A stretch of 64,000 nt of DNA from Salinisphaera shabanensis E1L3A (GCF_000215955.2 NZ_AFNV02000014.1:1-64000), one strand, 5' to 3'; positions 18,898-29,300 are shown, numbered from the stretch's first letter. Notes: generated from the sequence alone by a model not told the origin. Numbers and translations: made by a program.

Positions 18898-20019
18898 TTA
18901 TCGCTTGCGAGTAATAACGCTACCCGCGGAGTAGCCCGCGCCAAAACCGCACAGCACGCCGACATCGCCGGCGACCATGTCGTCCGAGAACTTGTGGAAC
19001 ACGATCACCGGCGAAGCCGAACTGGTGTTGCCGTATTCGGCAAGCACCGACGGCATCTCGGCTTCGCTGGCCTCGCGGCCGAGCACGCGCTTGCAGATCA
19101 GCGTATTCATGTTGATGTTGGCCTGATGCAACCACAGCCGCTTGATATCGGCCGCATCCACATCCAGCTCGTCGGCATGCTCGACGATCATCTGCGCCAC
19201 CATGGGGGCGACATCCTTGAACACGCGACGCCCGTTCTGCACGAACAGGCGATCCGCCTCGGAGCGCTCGTCCATCTCGGCGCGATTGAGAAAGCCGAAA
19301 TTATTGCGGATGTTATTCGAGAACTCGGTCTTGAGCCGGGTACCCAACACCTCGAAGCCCTGCCCGTCTTCGACAGCGTCGGCGTGCTCGATAAGCGCCG
19401 CTGTGCATACGTCGCCGAAGATGAAGTGGCTGTCGCGATCACGGAAATTCAGATGCGCCGAACAGATTTCGGGGTTGACCATGAGCACCGTACGCGCGCT
19501 GCCAGACTTGATCATGTCGGCGGCGGTCTGGATACCGAAGGCCGCAGACGCGCAGGCCACGTTGATATCAAAACCGAAGCGCCCCGCGCCGAGATACTTC
19601 TGTACCTCGACCGCCAGCGCCGGATACGGGCGCGGCAGATTCGAACACGCCACCAGCACAGCGTCGATGTCTTCCGGGCGTTTACCGGCCTTTTCGAGAC
19701 AGGGCTCGATCGCGGCCATCGCCATTTCGCATTGCAGCGACGGCTCGTCGTTGCCGCGCGTACGAATCCACGGGTGCATCACGTCCGGGTCGATGATGCC
19801 GCTCTTTTCGACCACATAGCGGCTCTTGATACCCGATGCCTTGTATATGAAATCCGCGTTCGAAGGCGAAAGCGCTTCGACTTCGCCGCGCTCGATCGCA
19901 CTGGCGTTGTCGCGATTGTAATTCTCGACGTACGCGTTGAAGGCGGTGACCAGCTCTTCGTTGGAAACCGACTCCGGCGGCGTGTAGAGCCCGGAGGCCG
20001 AGATAACGACGTTGTTCAC
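18898..20019 (-). CDS. beta-ketoacyl-ACP synthase III (FabH-like)
   Basis: 373 residues from the GTG at 20019, which has GGAAGGGG ahead at good spacing; the frame is open to an ATG at 20064 but that start has no such site. The thiolase-fold triad is present: Cys156 (NVACASAAFG), His298 (LHQANIN) and Asn331 (GNTSSAS). It is longer than classical FabH (about 320) and resembles the Pseudomonas PA3286-type enzyme, which condenses medium-chain acyl-CoA with malonyl-ACP to prime fatty acid synthesis. That substrate preference is inference. It is not in a fab cluster here; a membrane-bound hydrolase lies upstream. Confidence 0.88.
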   Translation of the reverse strand: MNNVVISASGLYTPPESVSNEELVTAFNAYVENYNRDNASAIERGEVEALSPSNADFIYKASGIKSRYVVEKSGIIDPDVMHPWIRTRGNDEPSLQCEMAMAAIEPCLEKAGKRPEDIDAVLVACSNLPRPYPALAVEVQKYLGAGRFGFDINVACASAAFGIQTAADMIKSGSARTVLMVNPEICSAHLNFRDRDSHFIFGDVCTAALIEHADAVEDGQGFEVLGTRLKTEFSNNIRNNFGFLNRAEMDERSEADRLFVQNGRRVFKDVAPMVAQMIVEHADELDVDAADIKRLWLHQANINMNTLICKRVLGREASEAEMPSVLAEYGNTSSASPVIVFHKFSDDMVAGDVGVLCGFGAGYSAGSVITRKR

Positions 20020-20098
20020 CTGTATTCCCCTTCCATGACCGACAAAGCAAGCATTGCGCGGCATTCTCGCGCGCGAGCGCGTGTGTCACAACCGTGTC

Positions 20099-21544
20099 TT
20101 ATCGAGCGGCGCCACTGCGGGTGACGATCAGGCCATGCCGATCGAGCGCATCTTCGACGAACGGCAACAACTCCGCTTCACGCCGAACCGACAGATGCGA
20201 GCCGTGATACCAGTGCATCGCCGGCTCGCCCCAATGGCGCCACAGGCGCAACGGCTGTTCCGGGTCCACTAGCCGATCCGCGGTCGCAGCAAAGATATAA
20301 CGACGTTCATAGGGAACGACCGGCGTCAGGTGCAGCGGCGACACCGGCGCCATTAACGCGCTGAGCTGCGCCTGCGACAGCCCCTGCGCTTCCAGGTAGC
20401 GCAGATGCAGCGTCGGCATATGCGCCCACAACGCTGCCGGAATATCGGTTAACGGAATGCCGGCGATCACGCAGGCGAGATCGGCTTCGAAGGCCGCAAG
20501 CAACGCCGCGTGATAGCCGCCGAGACTGTAACCGAGCGCGCCGATCGGCTGGTCCGGCTGTTCGGCTCCGATCCAGGCCTTGAGCCGGCGCAGATCCCAT
20601 AAGCCCTGGGCCTGCGCGTGTACGAGATCGGCCATCGGGCCGTCGAGAAAATGGCCACCGGTCACACGCGCGATTCTTCGCGCACCGTGTAGCGGAAGGA
20701 TCGGCATCGCCACGTTCATGCCGAATTTGAGGTGCAGACGTTTCGCCCGGAATAACGATAGATCGAGCTCGTTGATGCCCATGCGATAGCCGTGGATGCA
20801 GATCAACCACGGCCGAGGTTCGCCTTCATGGCGGAAAATACGCGCGGCCATACGCTGATTGGGGCGATGTGCCTGCCAGCGGGCCGCACCGGGCAGCGCC
20901 GTATCCGCTTCGAAACCGCTATCGAAATGCAGCCAGTCAAACCGGCAACCCTGGGCTTTCGATGGCGTGAGTCGAACATCACGCGGTGGCGCAGGCGTAC
21001 GATGCCAGGATCGCCGATCGGCGCTCCAATGCCCGCTTTCGGCGAGATCGTGCAGCGCACTGAGCTCGTCGAAATCACGCTTTACCACCGCGCCACGTGG
21101 AATACGTGCGCCGGCGACGAACATACCAAGCAGCGCTTCGTCGGTCGCCACTTTTCGACAAACGCCCAGGGATAATGGCGGCTCGGGCACAGCGCGCGGT
21201 CGTACGGATTCCCGGGTTGCGACCCAGCCCGCCGCGAGAAAACACACGCTCCCACCGACAATCAAACCGAGCGAGACAAGGCCGAGCCATGGCCACAGCA
21301 CCACCGCCAGGAATATGCTCGCGACCGCACCCACGGCGAGATACTGGGTAATCTGGCGATCGCCCGGCCAGAATGCGATCGCGGTCGCACAGCCGAGAAG
21401 CGGCACACCGGCGAGCGTAGCCAGAACCGCCACAACCAGGCCATGAGACCAGCCGAAGATCAGCCATGCCAGGCCGACGACCAGCGGAATAAGTGCGGCC
21501 GCCTGCCAACGCGGCTGATCGCGCATGCGGCGAGGTTCGCTCAT
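20099..21544 (-). CDS. membrane-anchored alpha/beta hydrolase
   Basis: 481 residues. The first about 110 residues hold three or four hydrophobic segments (LIPLVVGLAWLIFGW and following). The rest is an alpha/beta hydrolase: oxyanion region ICIHGYRMG, nucleophile elbow GYSLGGY, acid candidate in TADRLVDPE and a late histidine in WYHGSHLSV. The substrate is unknown; esterase or lipase activity at the membrane is inferred. The small membrane protein gene immediately upstream ends one base before this start, so they form one unit. Confidence 0.78.
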   Translation of the reverse strand: MSEPRRMRDQPRWQAAALIPLVVGLAWLIFGWSHGLVVAVLATLAGVPLLGCATAIAFWPGDRQITQYLAVGAVASIFLAVVLWPWLGLVSLGLIVGGSVCFLAAGWVATRESVRPRAVPEPPLSLGVCRKVATDEALLGMFVAGARIPRGAVVKRDFDELSALHDLAESGHWSADRRSWHRTPAPPRDVRLTPSKAQGCRFDWLHFDSGFEADTALPGAARWQAHRPNQRMAARIFRHEGEPRPWLICIHGYRMGINELDLSLFRAKRLHLKFGMNVAMPILPLHGARRIARVTGGHFLDGPMADLVHAQAQGLWDLRRLKAWIGAEQPDQPIGALGYSLGGYHAALLAAFEADLACVIAGIPLTDIPAALWAHMPTLHLRYLEAQGLSQAQLSALMAPVSPLHLTPVVPYERRYIFAATADRLVDPEQPLRLWRHWGEPAMHWYHGSHLSVRREAELLPFVEDALDRHGLIVTRSGAAR

Positions 21545-21545
21545 T

Positions 21546-21911
21546 TCAACGCTGAGTCACCGCAAAAACGATCACGCCAATCAGAGCGACAAGCAATACG
21601 CCCTGGCCCAGCCACAGCGCCGGATGGCGCTTTTGCACCAGCCAGGTCGACAGCGCCGCGGCCGCCGTGAATATCGCGGTGACCAATGTGATCTGTACGA
21701 CATGGTCGAACCCGCCCCCGGCATCGGCCACAAGCTGGGGATACGGCCACATCATCAGGCAGACGACGGCATAAAGCAGCGTCATCAGCGCACCGATGCC
21801 GAGCGCGATCCAGTTGAGAAAAGACAGGAGTTTCAGTGTCGGTCCCCGTGATCCTGAGCAGTCAGCGCACGATGAGACTGTGCGCCGTGGCATAGTACGC
21901 CGGCTTACCAA
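21546..21911 (-). CDS. small integral membrane protein of unknown function
   Basis: About 95-121 residues with three membrane helices (FLNWIALGIGALMTLLYAVVCLMMW, an internal one, and the C-terminal GVLLVALIGVIVFAV). The start is unsure: the open frame begins at ATG 21911, but the first 27 residues are Arg/Ser/Cys rich and poorly protein-like, and no ATG, GTG or TTG lies just before the first helix, where a CTG (about 21833) is the only candidate. It sits directly ahead of the membrane-anchored hydrolase on the same strand. I recognise no family. Confidence 0.6.
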   Translation of the reverse strand: MVSRRTMPRRTVSSCADCSGSRGPTLKLLSFLNWIALGIGALMTLLYAVVCLMMWPYPQLVADAGGGFDHVVQITLVTAIFTAAAALSTWLVQKRHPALWLGQGVLLVALIGVIVFAVTQR

Positions 21912-21935
21912 TCAACGTCCACGCACAGGCTCGAT

Positions 21936-22442
21936 ATGTCCGAACCACGCGTTGTCTTCGCCCACGGCAAGGAAAGCGGGCCGTGGGGCAGCAAGATCCA
22001 GCACCTGGCCACTATCGCGCAAACCCAGGGTTTCGCGGTCGAGAGTCTCGATTACAGCGATCTTATGGATCCGCTCGCGCGCGTCGAACGGCTCGTCGAC
22101 CACACCCCTGCGGGCGCGCCGCTGATATTGGTCGGCTCGAGCATGGGTGGCTATGTCTCGGCGATGGCCTGCGATGCGCTCGAACCGGAGGCGCTACTGC
22201 TGATGGCGCCCGCGCTCTATCTCGACGGTTATCCCGGCGAGCCGGCCGGCTGCCCCGACGACACCATCGTCGTACATGGCTGGGATGACGACATCGTACC
22301 GCTGGATTCCAGCTATACCTTTGCCAAATCGCGCCGTGCGGCCCTCCATGTCGTTGCCGACGGCCACCGGCTGGCCGAATCCATCGAGTTCATTGGCGCC
22401 TTGTTCAGCGCTCAGCTGAAACGCGCGCTCGATCGCGTCTGA
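21936..22442 (+). CDS. small alpha/beta hydrolase (YqiA/RBBP9-like)
   Basis: 168 residues. [13 protein letters not shown] forms the oxyanion region, Ser in GSSMGGY is the nucleophile, Asp in WDDDIVP and His in DGHRL complete the triad. Short single-domain hydrolases of this kind are usually esterases of unknown substrate. It is divergent from the small membrane protein gene (25 bases apart). Its 3' end overlaps the 3' end of pyrD by 38 bases on the opposite strand, so both stops lie inside the other gene. Confidence 0.8.
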   Translation: MSEPRVVFAHGKESGPWGSKIQHLATIAQTQGFAVESLDYSDLMDPLARVERLVDHTPAGAPLILVGSSMGGYVSAMACDALEPEALLLMAPALYLDGYPGEPAGCPDDTIVVHGWDDDIVPLDSSYTFAKSRRAALHVVADGHRLAESIEFIGALFSAQLKRALDRV

Positions 22443-23487
22443 CCACACTCTTGAGTTCCCGGGCCCGCTGATCGGCATAGACCAGCTGGGCTGCACGGGC
22501 ACAGTCCGCGATAAGGCGCGGGCCCTGATAGATCAGCCCGGTATACATCTGTACTGCCGTGGCCCCGGCTTCAAGCTTGTCGGTGGCATCGCGCGCGCTT
22601 TGTATGCCGCCCACCCCAACGATCGGCAACTTCGTGCCCAAGCGCGTGCGCAAGGCCGCAATGACCTGGGTCGAACGTTCGCGTACCGGCACGCCGCTCA
22701 ACCCGCCGGCCTCGTTCGTCCAGCGCAAAGGCACACCATCGCGAGCGGTGGTGGTATTCGTTGCAATCACGCCATCGATACCGTGATGCAGCAGTCGGTC
22801 GGCAATGGCGTCGAGTTGTGATTCATCCAGATCCGGCGCGATCTTGACCGCCAGCGGTACATAGCGCGCCTCGGCTTCGGCCAGCCGATCGCGCTCGTCG
22901 CGCAGCGCGCCCAGCAGTTCGTCGAGGCTCTCACGGCCCTGCATGTCACGCAGACCTTTCGTATTCGGCGACGAAATGTTGATCGTGATGTAGTCGGCGA
23001 TCGAATAAACCGCGTTCAGGCCTGCCAGATAATCCGCCACGGCACGTTCGGGGGGCGTAATCGCGTTCTTGCCGATATTGATACCCAGGGCCGTGGCGCC
23101 GCGACGCCGTTTCGCACGTTCGACCAGGGCCGCCACACCGTCGTTGTTGAACCCCAGCCGATTGATCAACGCCCGCTGTTCCGGCACTCGAAACAACCGC
23201 GGCTTGGCATTGCCCGGCTGCGGCTCGGGCGTGACCGTCCCCACTTCGACGAACCCGAAGCCCAACGCCGACAACCCGTCGATACAGCGCCCGTCCTTAT
23301 CGAGCCCCGCAGCCAGACCGATCGGATTCGGCAACTGCAATCCCATGAGATCGACCGGCACATGCGGCACTTTGCGCGCATAGATTCGACGCGCAAGCGC
23401 CGCGCTGTGCGAAAGCGTACGCAGCGTGACGTCGTGTGCCGATTCCGGTTCAAGCGCAAACAACGCACTCCGGGCGAACGCGTACAT
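22405..23487 (-). CDS. pyrD: dihydroorotate dehydrogenase (quinone), class 2
   Basis: 360 residues. The short amphipathic N-terminal helix used to dock on the membrane is present ([18 protein letters not shown]). FMN and substrate residues appear in [10 protein letters not shown] and in [11 protein letters not shown], with the class 2 catalytic serine in the latter. It oxidises dihydroorotate to orotate with quinone as acceptor in pyrimidine synthesis. The start ATG has GGAGCG about five bases ahead. It overlaps the convergent hydrolase gene at the 3' end. Confidence 0.95.
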   Translation of the reverse strand: MYAFARSALFALEPESAHDVTLRTLSHSAALARRIYARKVPHVPVDLMGLQLPNPIGLAAGLDKDGRCIDGLSALGFGFVEVGTVTPEPQPGNAKPRLFRVPEQRALINRLGFNNDGVAALVERAKRRRGATALGINIGKNAITPPERAVADYLAGLNAVYSIADYITINISSPNTKGLRDMQGRESLDELLGALRDERDRLAEAEARYVPLAVKIAPDLDESQLDAIADRLLHHGIDGVIATNTTTARDGVPLRWTNEAGGLSGVPVRERSTQVIAALRTRLGTKLPIVGVGGIQSARDATDKLEAGATAVQMYTGLIYQGPRLIADCARAAQLVYADQRARELKSVVRRDRARVSAER

Positions 23488-23739
23488 AAACGCTCCTGCA
23501 AATTGAATGACGAGAACACGTCAGTTGCAGTGCATTGTGACGTTGATCGACTGACCTTGCGAGTTAGTACGTGCGCGGTTTTGCTTAGGCCACCGGATGT
23601 TCACGCGCGTTTTGCTGACATACCGAACGAATCACGTGCAATTCGAAACTTTGCAAAACGACCGGGCATACATAAATTTGATCATGCCCCGAGACAACGG
23701 GAACATTAATTTCAGTAGCACTTGTTCATCAGCCGGACG
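23488..23739. other. gene-free stretch upstream of pyrD, richer in A/T
   Basis: No convincing reading frame. It holds the 5' region of pyrD (minus strand) and is visibly richer in A and T than its surroundings. An inverted repeat GGGCAT (23664-23669) and ATGCCC (23684-23689) with an A/T-rich 14-base centre could be a protein-binding site, but nothing ties it to a known regulator. Confidence 0.5.
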
Positions 23740-23745
23740 ATGTCC

Positions 23746-23888
23746 ATGACACGAGTGAACTACTGCCCACATTGCACCAATACAGCTGTTTTCGAATTCA
23801 TCGCAACCGCGTGCAGCGTATTTTCAACCGCCCGCACAAGTGGCAGTGCGAATCATGCGAACGTATCAAGCGTGTGCCGGCCTATTGA
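23746..23888 (+). pseudogene. small CxxC zinc-ribbon protein with a 1-nt frameshift
   Basis: From ATG 23746 the frame reads MTRVNYCPHCTNTAVF and then drifts into sequence without protein character. At the TTTT run (23789-23792) a shift by one base enters a second frame reading RIHRNRVQRIFNRPHKWQ, CESCERIKRVPAY and a stop at 23886-23888. Joined, this is a protein of about 47 residues with CPHC and CESC separated by about 29 residues, the layout of a small zinc ribbon with a basic middle. Loss of one T explains it. It may be a pseudogene, a sequencing error or, less likely, programmed slippage. I know no function. A short upstream extension with ATG at 23740 is also in frame. Confidence 0.6.
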
Positions 23889-24028
23889 TTCGTTCTTGTA
23901 CCGGGACATCGGCCTAAGATCCGTCTTGGCGTCGCACGAAACTTACGAGTGTCTCGTGGGCTTGCGCGCCAGCGCAGGCCACTGCCGGTCCTACAGCCAC
24001 GAAGCCAAAGCGCGTAAAATACGCGCGG

Positions 24029-25074
<1,046 letters not shown>

Positions 25075-25075
<1 letters not shown>

Positions 25076-25665
25076 TGAAGTCCGTACGTAGTCTGCTCGT
25101 TACCGTTTTTTTCTCACTCGCACTGTCGGCGCCTCTCGCGTTCGCTGCCGGCGATACCAGCAAGGATGACTCCATGGTTGTTATGCATACCAATCTCGGC
25201 GATATCACCATCGAGGTTTTCGAAGACGACGCGCCGAAATCGGCCGCGAATTTCCTGCAGTATGTGCGTGACGGTTTCTACGACGGCACCATCTTTCATC
25301 GCGTGATTCCGGGCTTCGTTATTCAGGGCGGCGGCTTCACCGAGGACTATCAGCAGAAGAAGACGCGCGACCCGATCACCAACGAAGCCGACAACGGCTT
25401 GAAGAACGATCGTGGCACCCTGTCGATGGCCCGTACCAGCGACCCCAACTCGGCCACCTCGCAGTTCTTCGTCAATCTCACCGACAACGCGCCCCTCAAC
25501 CCGAGCCGCGGCAACGCCGGCTATGCGGTGTTCGGCAAGGTCACCGACGGCATGGACGTGGTCGACAAGATCGCCGCCACGCCGACCGGTTCGGCCGGCC
25601 CGTTCCGCCAGGACGCCCCGCGCGAGCAGGTCGTGATCGAAACCGCGGAAGTCGTCGACAACTAG
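25075..25665 (+). CDS. ppiA: periplasmic peptidyl-prolyl cis-trans isomerase (cyclophilin)
   Basis: 196 residues with a signal peptide (SLLVTVFFSLALSAPLAFA, cleavage before AGDTS), so it acts in the periplasm. The cyclophilin core has FHRVIPGFVIQGGGF (catalytic Arg), a MARTSDPNSATSQFF segment and the closing GKVTDGMDVV. It speeds proline isomerisation during folding of exported proteins. It follows dusA with a one-base overlap and precedes lpxH by 16 bases, an arrangement (ppi-lpxH) common in gammaproteobacteria. Confidence 0.92.
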
Positions 25666-25681
25666 TCGACGGCCGGGCTTG

Positions 25682-26410
25682 ATGGCGACGCACCTGCTCG
25701 CCGATGTACATCTCATCGGCGACGACGATCCCAATGCCCAACGCCTGATTCGCTACCTGGACGGCCCGGCCCGCGCGGCTGAGGCCGTCTATGTGCTGGG
25801 CGACCTGTTCGATGTCTGGGTCGGCGACGATGGCTCCTTGCCCATGCATGCACGGGTGATCGATCGTTTTGCCGCGCTCGCACGTTCCGGCGTGCCGTTG
25901 TATTTCATGCGCGGCAATCGCGATTTTGCCGTCGGCGAAGCATTCGTGGCCGCCAGTCATATGCAGATTCTTAACGATCCGATCGTGGTCGATCTGTATG
26001 GCACGCCCACCCTGCTCTCGCACGGCGATATTTTCTGTACCGACGACACCGCACACCAAAAATTTCGTGCCCGCTATACCGATCCCCGCTGGCGCGCGCG
26101 GATGATGAAACTGCCGCTCTGGCTGCGTCGACATATTGCCAAACGTGCCCGAAAACGCAGCAGGCGTGGCAAGGCGGCAAAACCCGCGCACATCATGGAC
26201 GTCAACGCACATAGCGTTCGCGAGAGCATGCACAAGCACGGTGTCTCGCGGCTTATCCATGGCCATACGCATCGCCCGGACACGCACCCGCTGGAAATCG
26301 ACGGACAGCCTTGCGAACGCATCGTGATCGCGGACTGGCGCCCGGCCTGTGCGCAGATACTGGTCGCCGATCCTGGCGGCGTATACAGGCGAGATATCGC
26401 GTCACTTTAA
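25682..26410 (+). CDS. lpxH: UDP-2,3-diacylglucosamine diphosphatase LpxH
   Basis: 242 residues. Calcineurin-like metallophosphatase motifs in order: LADVHL, LGDLFDVWVGDD, RGNRDF, SHGDIF and HGHTHRP. LpxH cleaves UDP-2,3-diacylglucosamine to lipid X at the inner membrane in lipid A synthesis. The frame also offers a TTG one codon earlier (25679). Adjacent to the cyclophilin gene as is usual. Confidence 0.94.
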   Translation: MATHLLADVHLIGDDDPNAQRLIRYLDGPARAAEAVYVLGDLFDVWVGDDGSLPMHARVIDRFAALARSGVPLYFMRGNRDFAVGEAFVAASHMQILNDPIVVDLYGTPTLLSHGDIFCTDDTAHQKFRARYTDPRWRARMMKLPLWLRRHIAKRARKRSRRGKAAKPAHIMDVNAHSVRESMHKHGVSRLIHGHTHRPDTHPLEIDGQPCERIVIADWRPACAQILVADPGGVYRRDIASL

Positions 26411-26448
26411 TGACGTCCCAGCGCAAGCAGGCTCGGGCGGTGATAATG

Positions 26449-26466
26449 TGAAATTAATTCATTTCA
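26449..26466. promoter_or_regulatory. inverted repeat ahead of the SDR gene
   Basis: TGAAAT (26449-26454) and ATTTCA (26461-26466) form a perfect 6-bp inverted repeat around TAATTC, in an A/T-rich gap otherwise unlike the surrounding GC-rich DNA. It lies 15 bases before the SDR start codon and could be an operator or part of the promoter. No regulator is identified. Confidence 0.4.
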
Positions 26467-26481
26467 TAAACAGTTAACACC

Positions 26482-27243
26482 ATGCCGAATTACACTCTGA
26501 TCACCGGCGCCAGCTCGGGCATCGGCGAAAGTCTCGCGCGCGAATACGCTGAAGGTGGGTACGATCTGATCCTCACCGCGCGCCGCACCGATCGCCTCGA
26601 GAAACTGGCGGGCCAACTACGCGAGCAGCACGGTCGTACCGTCGAAGTCATCAGTGCGGATCTGGGCAATCCTGACGGCGTGGCCGAATTGGCCGATACG
26701 ATTATCGCCCGCGGCTGGGCATTAATGGGCCTGGTCAATAACGCGGGCTTTGGCGACAGCGGCGCATTTTCCAAGCGCCCTCGCGAAAAGCAACTCGCCA
26801 TGATCCAGGTAAATGTCACCGCACTGGTGGATCTTACCCATCGGCTATTGCCGACACTCGAGCGTGCCCAGGCGCCGTTCATCATCAACGTCGCGTCGGT
26901 CGCCGCCTTCCAGGCCGGGCCGAACATGGCGGTGTATTACGCCAGCAAGGCATTCGTACTGTCGTTTTCGGAAAGCCTGTCGGAAGAACTGCGCGGGCGC
27001 GTCTCGGTGAGCGCGCTATGTCCCGGTCCGACGGCATCGGAATTTGCCGAGCGTGCCGAGGCGAGCAAGGCCAACCTCTTCAAGATGGGCACGATGAGCA
27101 GCCAGAAAGTGGCCGCAATCGGTATCAAGAATCATCGCAATACGATCGTCGTGCCAGGCGTGCGTAACAAGCTTATGGTCTGGGGCGGCAAAATCACTCC
27201 GCGCGCCCTGCTACGGCGAATAGCTTACCGTATCAATAGCTGA
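26482..27243 (+). CDS. short-chain dehydrogenase/reductase
   Basis: 253 residues. Rossmann nucleotide-binding motif TGASSGIGESLA, the NNAG motif, and the catalytic YxxxK in YYASK with the upstream Ser in NVASVAA. The C-terminus is basic. Related to DltE/YohF-type SDRs; the substrate cannot be told. It stands alone after lpxH, with its own A/T-rich upstream region, and faces the convergent DUF455 gene 16 bases beyond its stop. Confidence 0.85.
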   Translation: MPNYTLITGASSGIGESLAREYAEGGYDLILTARRTDRLEKLAGQLREQHGRTVEVISADLGNPDGVAELADTIIARGWALMGLVNNAGFGDSGAFSKRPREKQLAMIQVNVTALVDLTHRLLPTLERAQAPFIINVASVAAFQAGPNMAVYYASKAFVLSFSESLSEELRGRVSVSALCPGPTASEFAERAEASKANLFKMGTMSSQKVAAIGIKNHRNTIVVPGVRNKLMVWGGKITPRALLRRIAYRINS

Positions 27244-27259
27244 ATCGGCGGTAACGCCG

Positions 27260-28054
27260 TTAGGAATGCCGACGTGCGAGCCAGTCGAGTTCGTTTTCGG
27301 AGAACTTGGCTTGGCGACGCGCCGGGAAGTTGTACGGTCCCGGCGGACCGCCGTTCATATATTCGTCGAGTAGCTGGGTGAACGTGCTGTCCGGGTCGAG
27401 CCCGCGTGGCTCGGCGCAGTAGCGAAACCAGCGCGTGCCGATTTCGACATGGGGCACTTCTTCTTCAAGAATCACTTCGAGGATGGCCACGGTCTCGCTG
27501 TCGCCGGCCTGGCGCAGTTTCTCGATCATGCCGGGCGTGACATCCAGCCCGCGGGCTTCGAGTACACGCGGCACCAACGCCATACGGATCATCACGTCGT
27601 GTGCGGTTTTCACCGCCATTTCCCATAAGCCGTTATGGGCATCGAAATCGCCGTAGGTGAAACCGTAGTCGGCCAGGCGGTTGTTGAGCATTTCGAAATG
27701 TCGCGACTCGTCGGCGGCCAGACTCAGCCAGTCGGCATAGAACGCCGCCGGCATGCCGCGAAAGCGATACGCCGCATCGAGCCCGAGATTGATCGCATTG
27801 AATTCGATATGGGCGATCGCGTGAATCAATGCTGCCCGGCCGGCTGGCTTGCCGAGCCCGCGCTTGGCGAGTTTGGCCGGATGCACCAGTGCGGGCGCAT
27901 CCGGTCGGCCGGGAACAATAACGGCCTCGGGCGTACCGCGCGCCTCGGCAAGCGCCGAACTGTCGCCTGCGTGCAGCGCGCGTGTCGCCGCGCATTTCTG
28001 CGCGGGGTCACGCATCATCAGCGCGGCATGGACGTCGTCGATTTGCACGATCAC
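27260..28054 (-). CDS. DUF455 family ferritin-like protein
   Basis: 264 residues of the DUF455 family. Helices with ExxH patterns typical of a di-iron four-helix bundle are visible: AIAHIEFNAINLGLD, ADESRHFEMLN and ILEEEVPHVEIG. Related proteins include MiaE-like hydroxylases; the substrate of this family is unknown. It starts at GTG overlapping the stop of metZ (GTGA), so it is probably translated from the metZ mRNA and therefore under the same control. Confidence 0.85.
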   Translation of the reverse strand: MIVQIDDVHAALMMRDPAQKCAATRALHAGDSSALAEARGTPEAVIVPGRPDAPALVHPAKLAKRGLGKPAGRAALIHAIAHIEFNAINLGLDAAYRFRGMPAAFYADWLSLAADESRHFEMLNNRLADYGFTYGDFDAHNGLWEMAVKTAHDVMIRMALVPRVLEARGLDVTPGMIEKLRQAGDSETVAILEVILEEEVPHVEIGTRWFRYCAEPRGLDPDSTFTQLLDEYMNGGPPGPYNFPARRQAKFSENELDWLARRHS

Positions 28055-29238
28055 TCCAGCCCGCGTGCAAGATCGGCGATGATGTCTTCGACGTTCTCCA
28101 GCCCGACCGAAATACGGATCACGCCGTCGGTAATTCCCGCACGCGCACGATCCTCGGCTGAGATGCGCGCATGCGTGGTACTGGCCGGATGTACGATCGT
28201 CGTACGCGTATCGCCAAGATTCGCCGTGATCGACAGCATTTTCGTACTGTTGATCAGCTTGAACGCGGCCTCGCGCCCACCAGCGACCCGCAACGACAAC
28301 ACGCTGCCGAAGCCGCCCGGCTGCTGACGCGCGGCGAGCTCGTGCTGTGCATGCGATGCCAGCCCCGGATAGTAGACATGCTCCACGCCGGGCTGGTCAT
28401 CGAGCCATTCGGCCACGCGCTGGGCGGAGCGACAATGGGCCTGCATACGCACTTCCAGTGTTTCCAGGGCCTTGTAGAACACCCAGGCATTGAACGGACT
28501 CATCGTCGGCCCGCAGGTACGCAGAAAGCGAAACACCTTGTCACCTACGATATCGGCATCGCCAACAACGGCGCCGCCGAGCGCTCGGCCCTGCCCGTCC
28601 AGAAACTTCGTCGCCGAGTGCGTAACGACATGGGCACCGAAATCGAGCGGGCGTTGCAAGGCGGGCGTACAGAAACAGTTGTCGACCACCAACAGAGCGT
28701 CGTTGTCGTTGGCGATCTCGGCAAGGGCCGCCATGTCGACGATTTCGGTCAACGGATTGGACGGCGTTTCCACGAACAACATCCGGGTGGCCGGCGTGAT
28801 CGCGGCCTTCCAGGCCTCGACATCTTCAGGCGGGACGTAGCTTGTAGTCATGCCGAGCTTGGACAGATAGTTGTTGAACATGCCGATCGTGGAGCCGAAC
28901 AGCGTATGCGCCGCCACGATATGGTCGCCGGCCTCGAGCGTGGCCAGACAGGTCGCCAGAATCGCGGACATGCCGGACGCCGTCGCCACACAGCACTCAC
29001 CGCCTTCCATCGCTGCCAGACGCTTGGAAAAGGCATCGACCGTGGGGTTGGTGAAGCGCGAATAGATATTACCCGGTGCATCACCGGCAAAGCGCTCGGC
29101 GCACTCTTCAGCCGATTCGAACACGAAGCTCGACGTCATATAGATCGCGTTGCTGTGCTCGCCTTCCGGCGTACGGTGCGTGCCGGCCCGTACGCCACGC
29201 GTAGCGGTACCCCAGCTTTCGTCGAAATCATCGGTCAT
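28051..29238 (-). CDS. metZ: O-succinylhomoserine sulfhydrylase
   Basis: 395 residues from ATG 29238, which has GGAG about eight bases ahead. Cys/Met metabolism PLP enzyme: PLP lysine in SATKFLDGQG, the phosphate-binding YSRFTNPT and SGMSAI. MetZ makes homocysteine directly from O-succinylhomoserine and sulfide, the route used in Pseudomonas. The frame is open 17 codons upstream, but that part overlaps the terminator hairpin of the leader. The leader looks like a SAM-II riboswitch, so repression by SAM is expected. The DUF455 gene overlaps its end. Confidence 0.94.
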   Translation of the reverse strand: MTDDFDESWGTATRGVRAGTHRTPEGEHSNAIYMTSSFVFESAEECAERFAGDAPGNIYSRFTNPTVDAFSKRLAAMEGGECCVATASGMSAILATCLATLEAGDHIVAAHTLFGSTIGMFNNYLSKLGMTTSYVPPEDVEAWKAAITPATRMLFVETPSNPLTEIVDMAALAEIANDNDALLVVDNCFCTPALQRPLDFGAHVVTHSATKFLDGQGRALGGAVVGDADIVGDKVFRFLRTCGPTMSPFNAWVFYKALETLEVRMQAHCRSAQRVAEWLDDQPGVEHVYYPGLASHAQHELAARQQPGGFGSVLSLRVAGGREAAFKLINSTKMLSITANLGDTRTTIVHPASTTHARISAEDRARAGITDGVIRISVGLENVEDIIADLARGLE

Positions 29239-29269
29239 AAAAAATCTCCAGGCAGGCGGTTTCGGGCAT

Positions 29270-29300
29270 AAAAAAACCCGCAGTCGCAATGCGATGCAGG
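29270..29300 (-). terminator. intrinsic terminator in the metZ leader (attenuator)
   Basis: Minus strand CCTGCA-TCGC (29300-29291) pairs with GCGA (29287-29284) and TGCGGG (29282-29277) across a 3-base loop with one bulged C, followed by seven T residues (29276-29270). It lies between the metZ promoter and start codon, 31 bases before the ATG, so it can act as an attenuator controlled by the riboswitch upstream. It could also stop read-through from the NYN gene. Confidence 0.85.

Noticed and set aside
18148-20124. 658-codon open frame on the plus strand
   Set aside because: It spans the antisense of pepN and the KAS III gene, both of which have full catalytic motifs; the frame itself has no family character.
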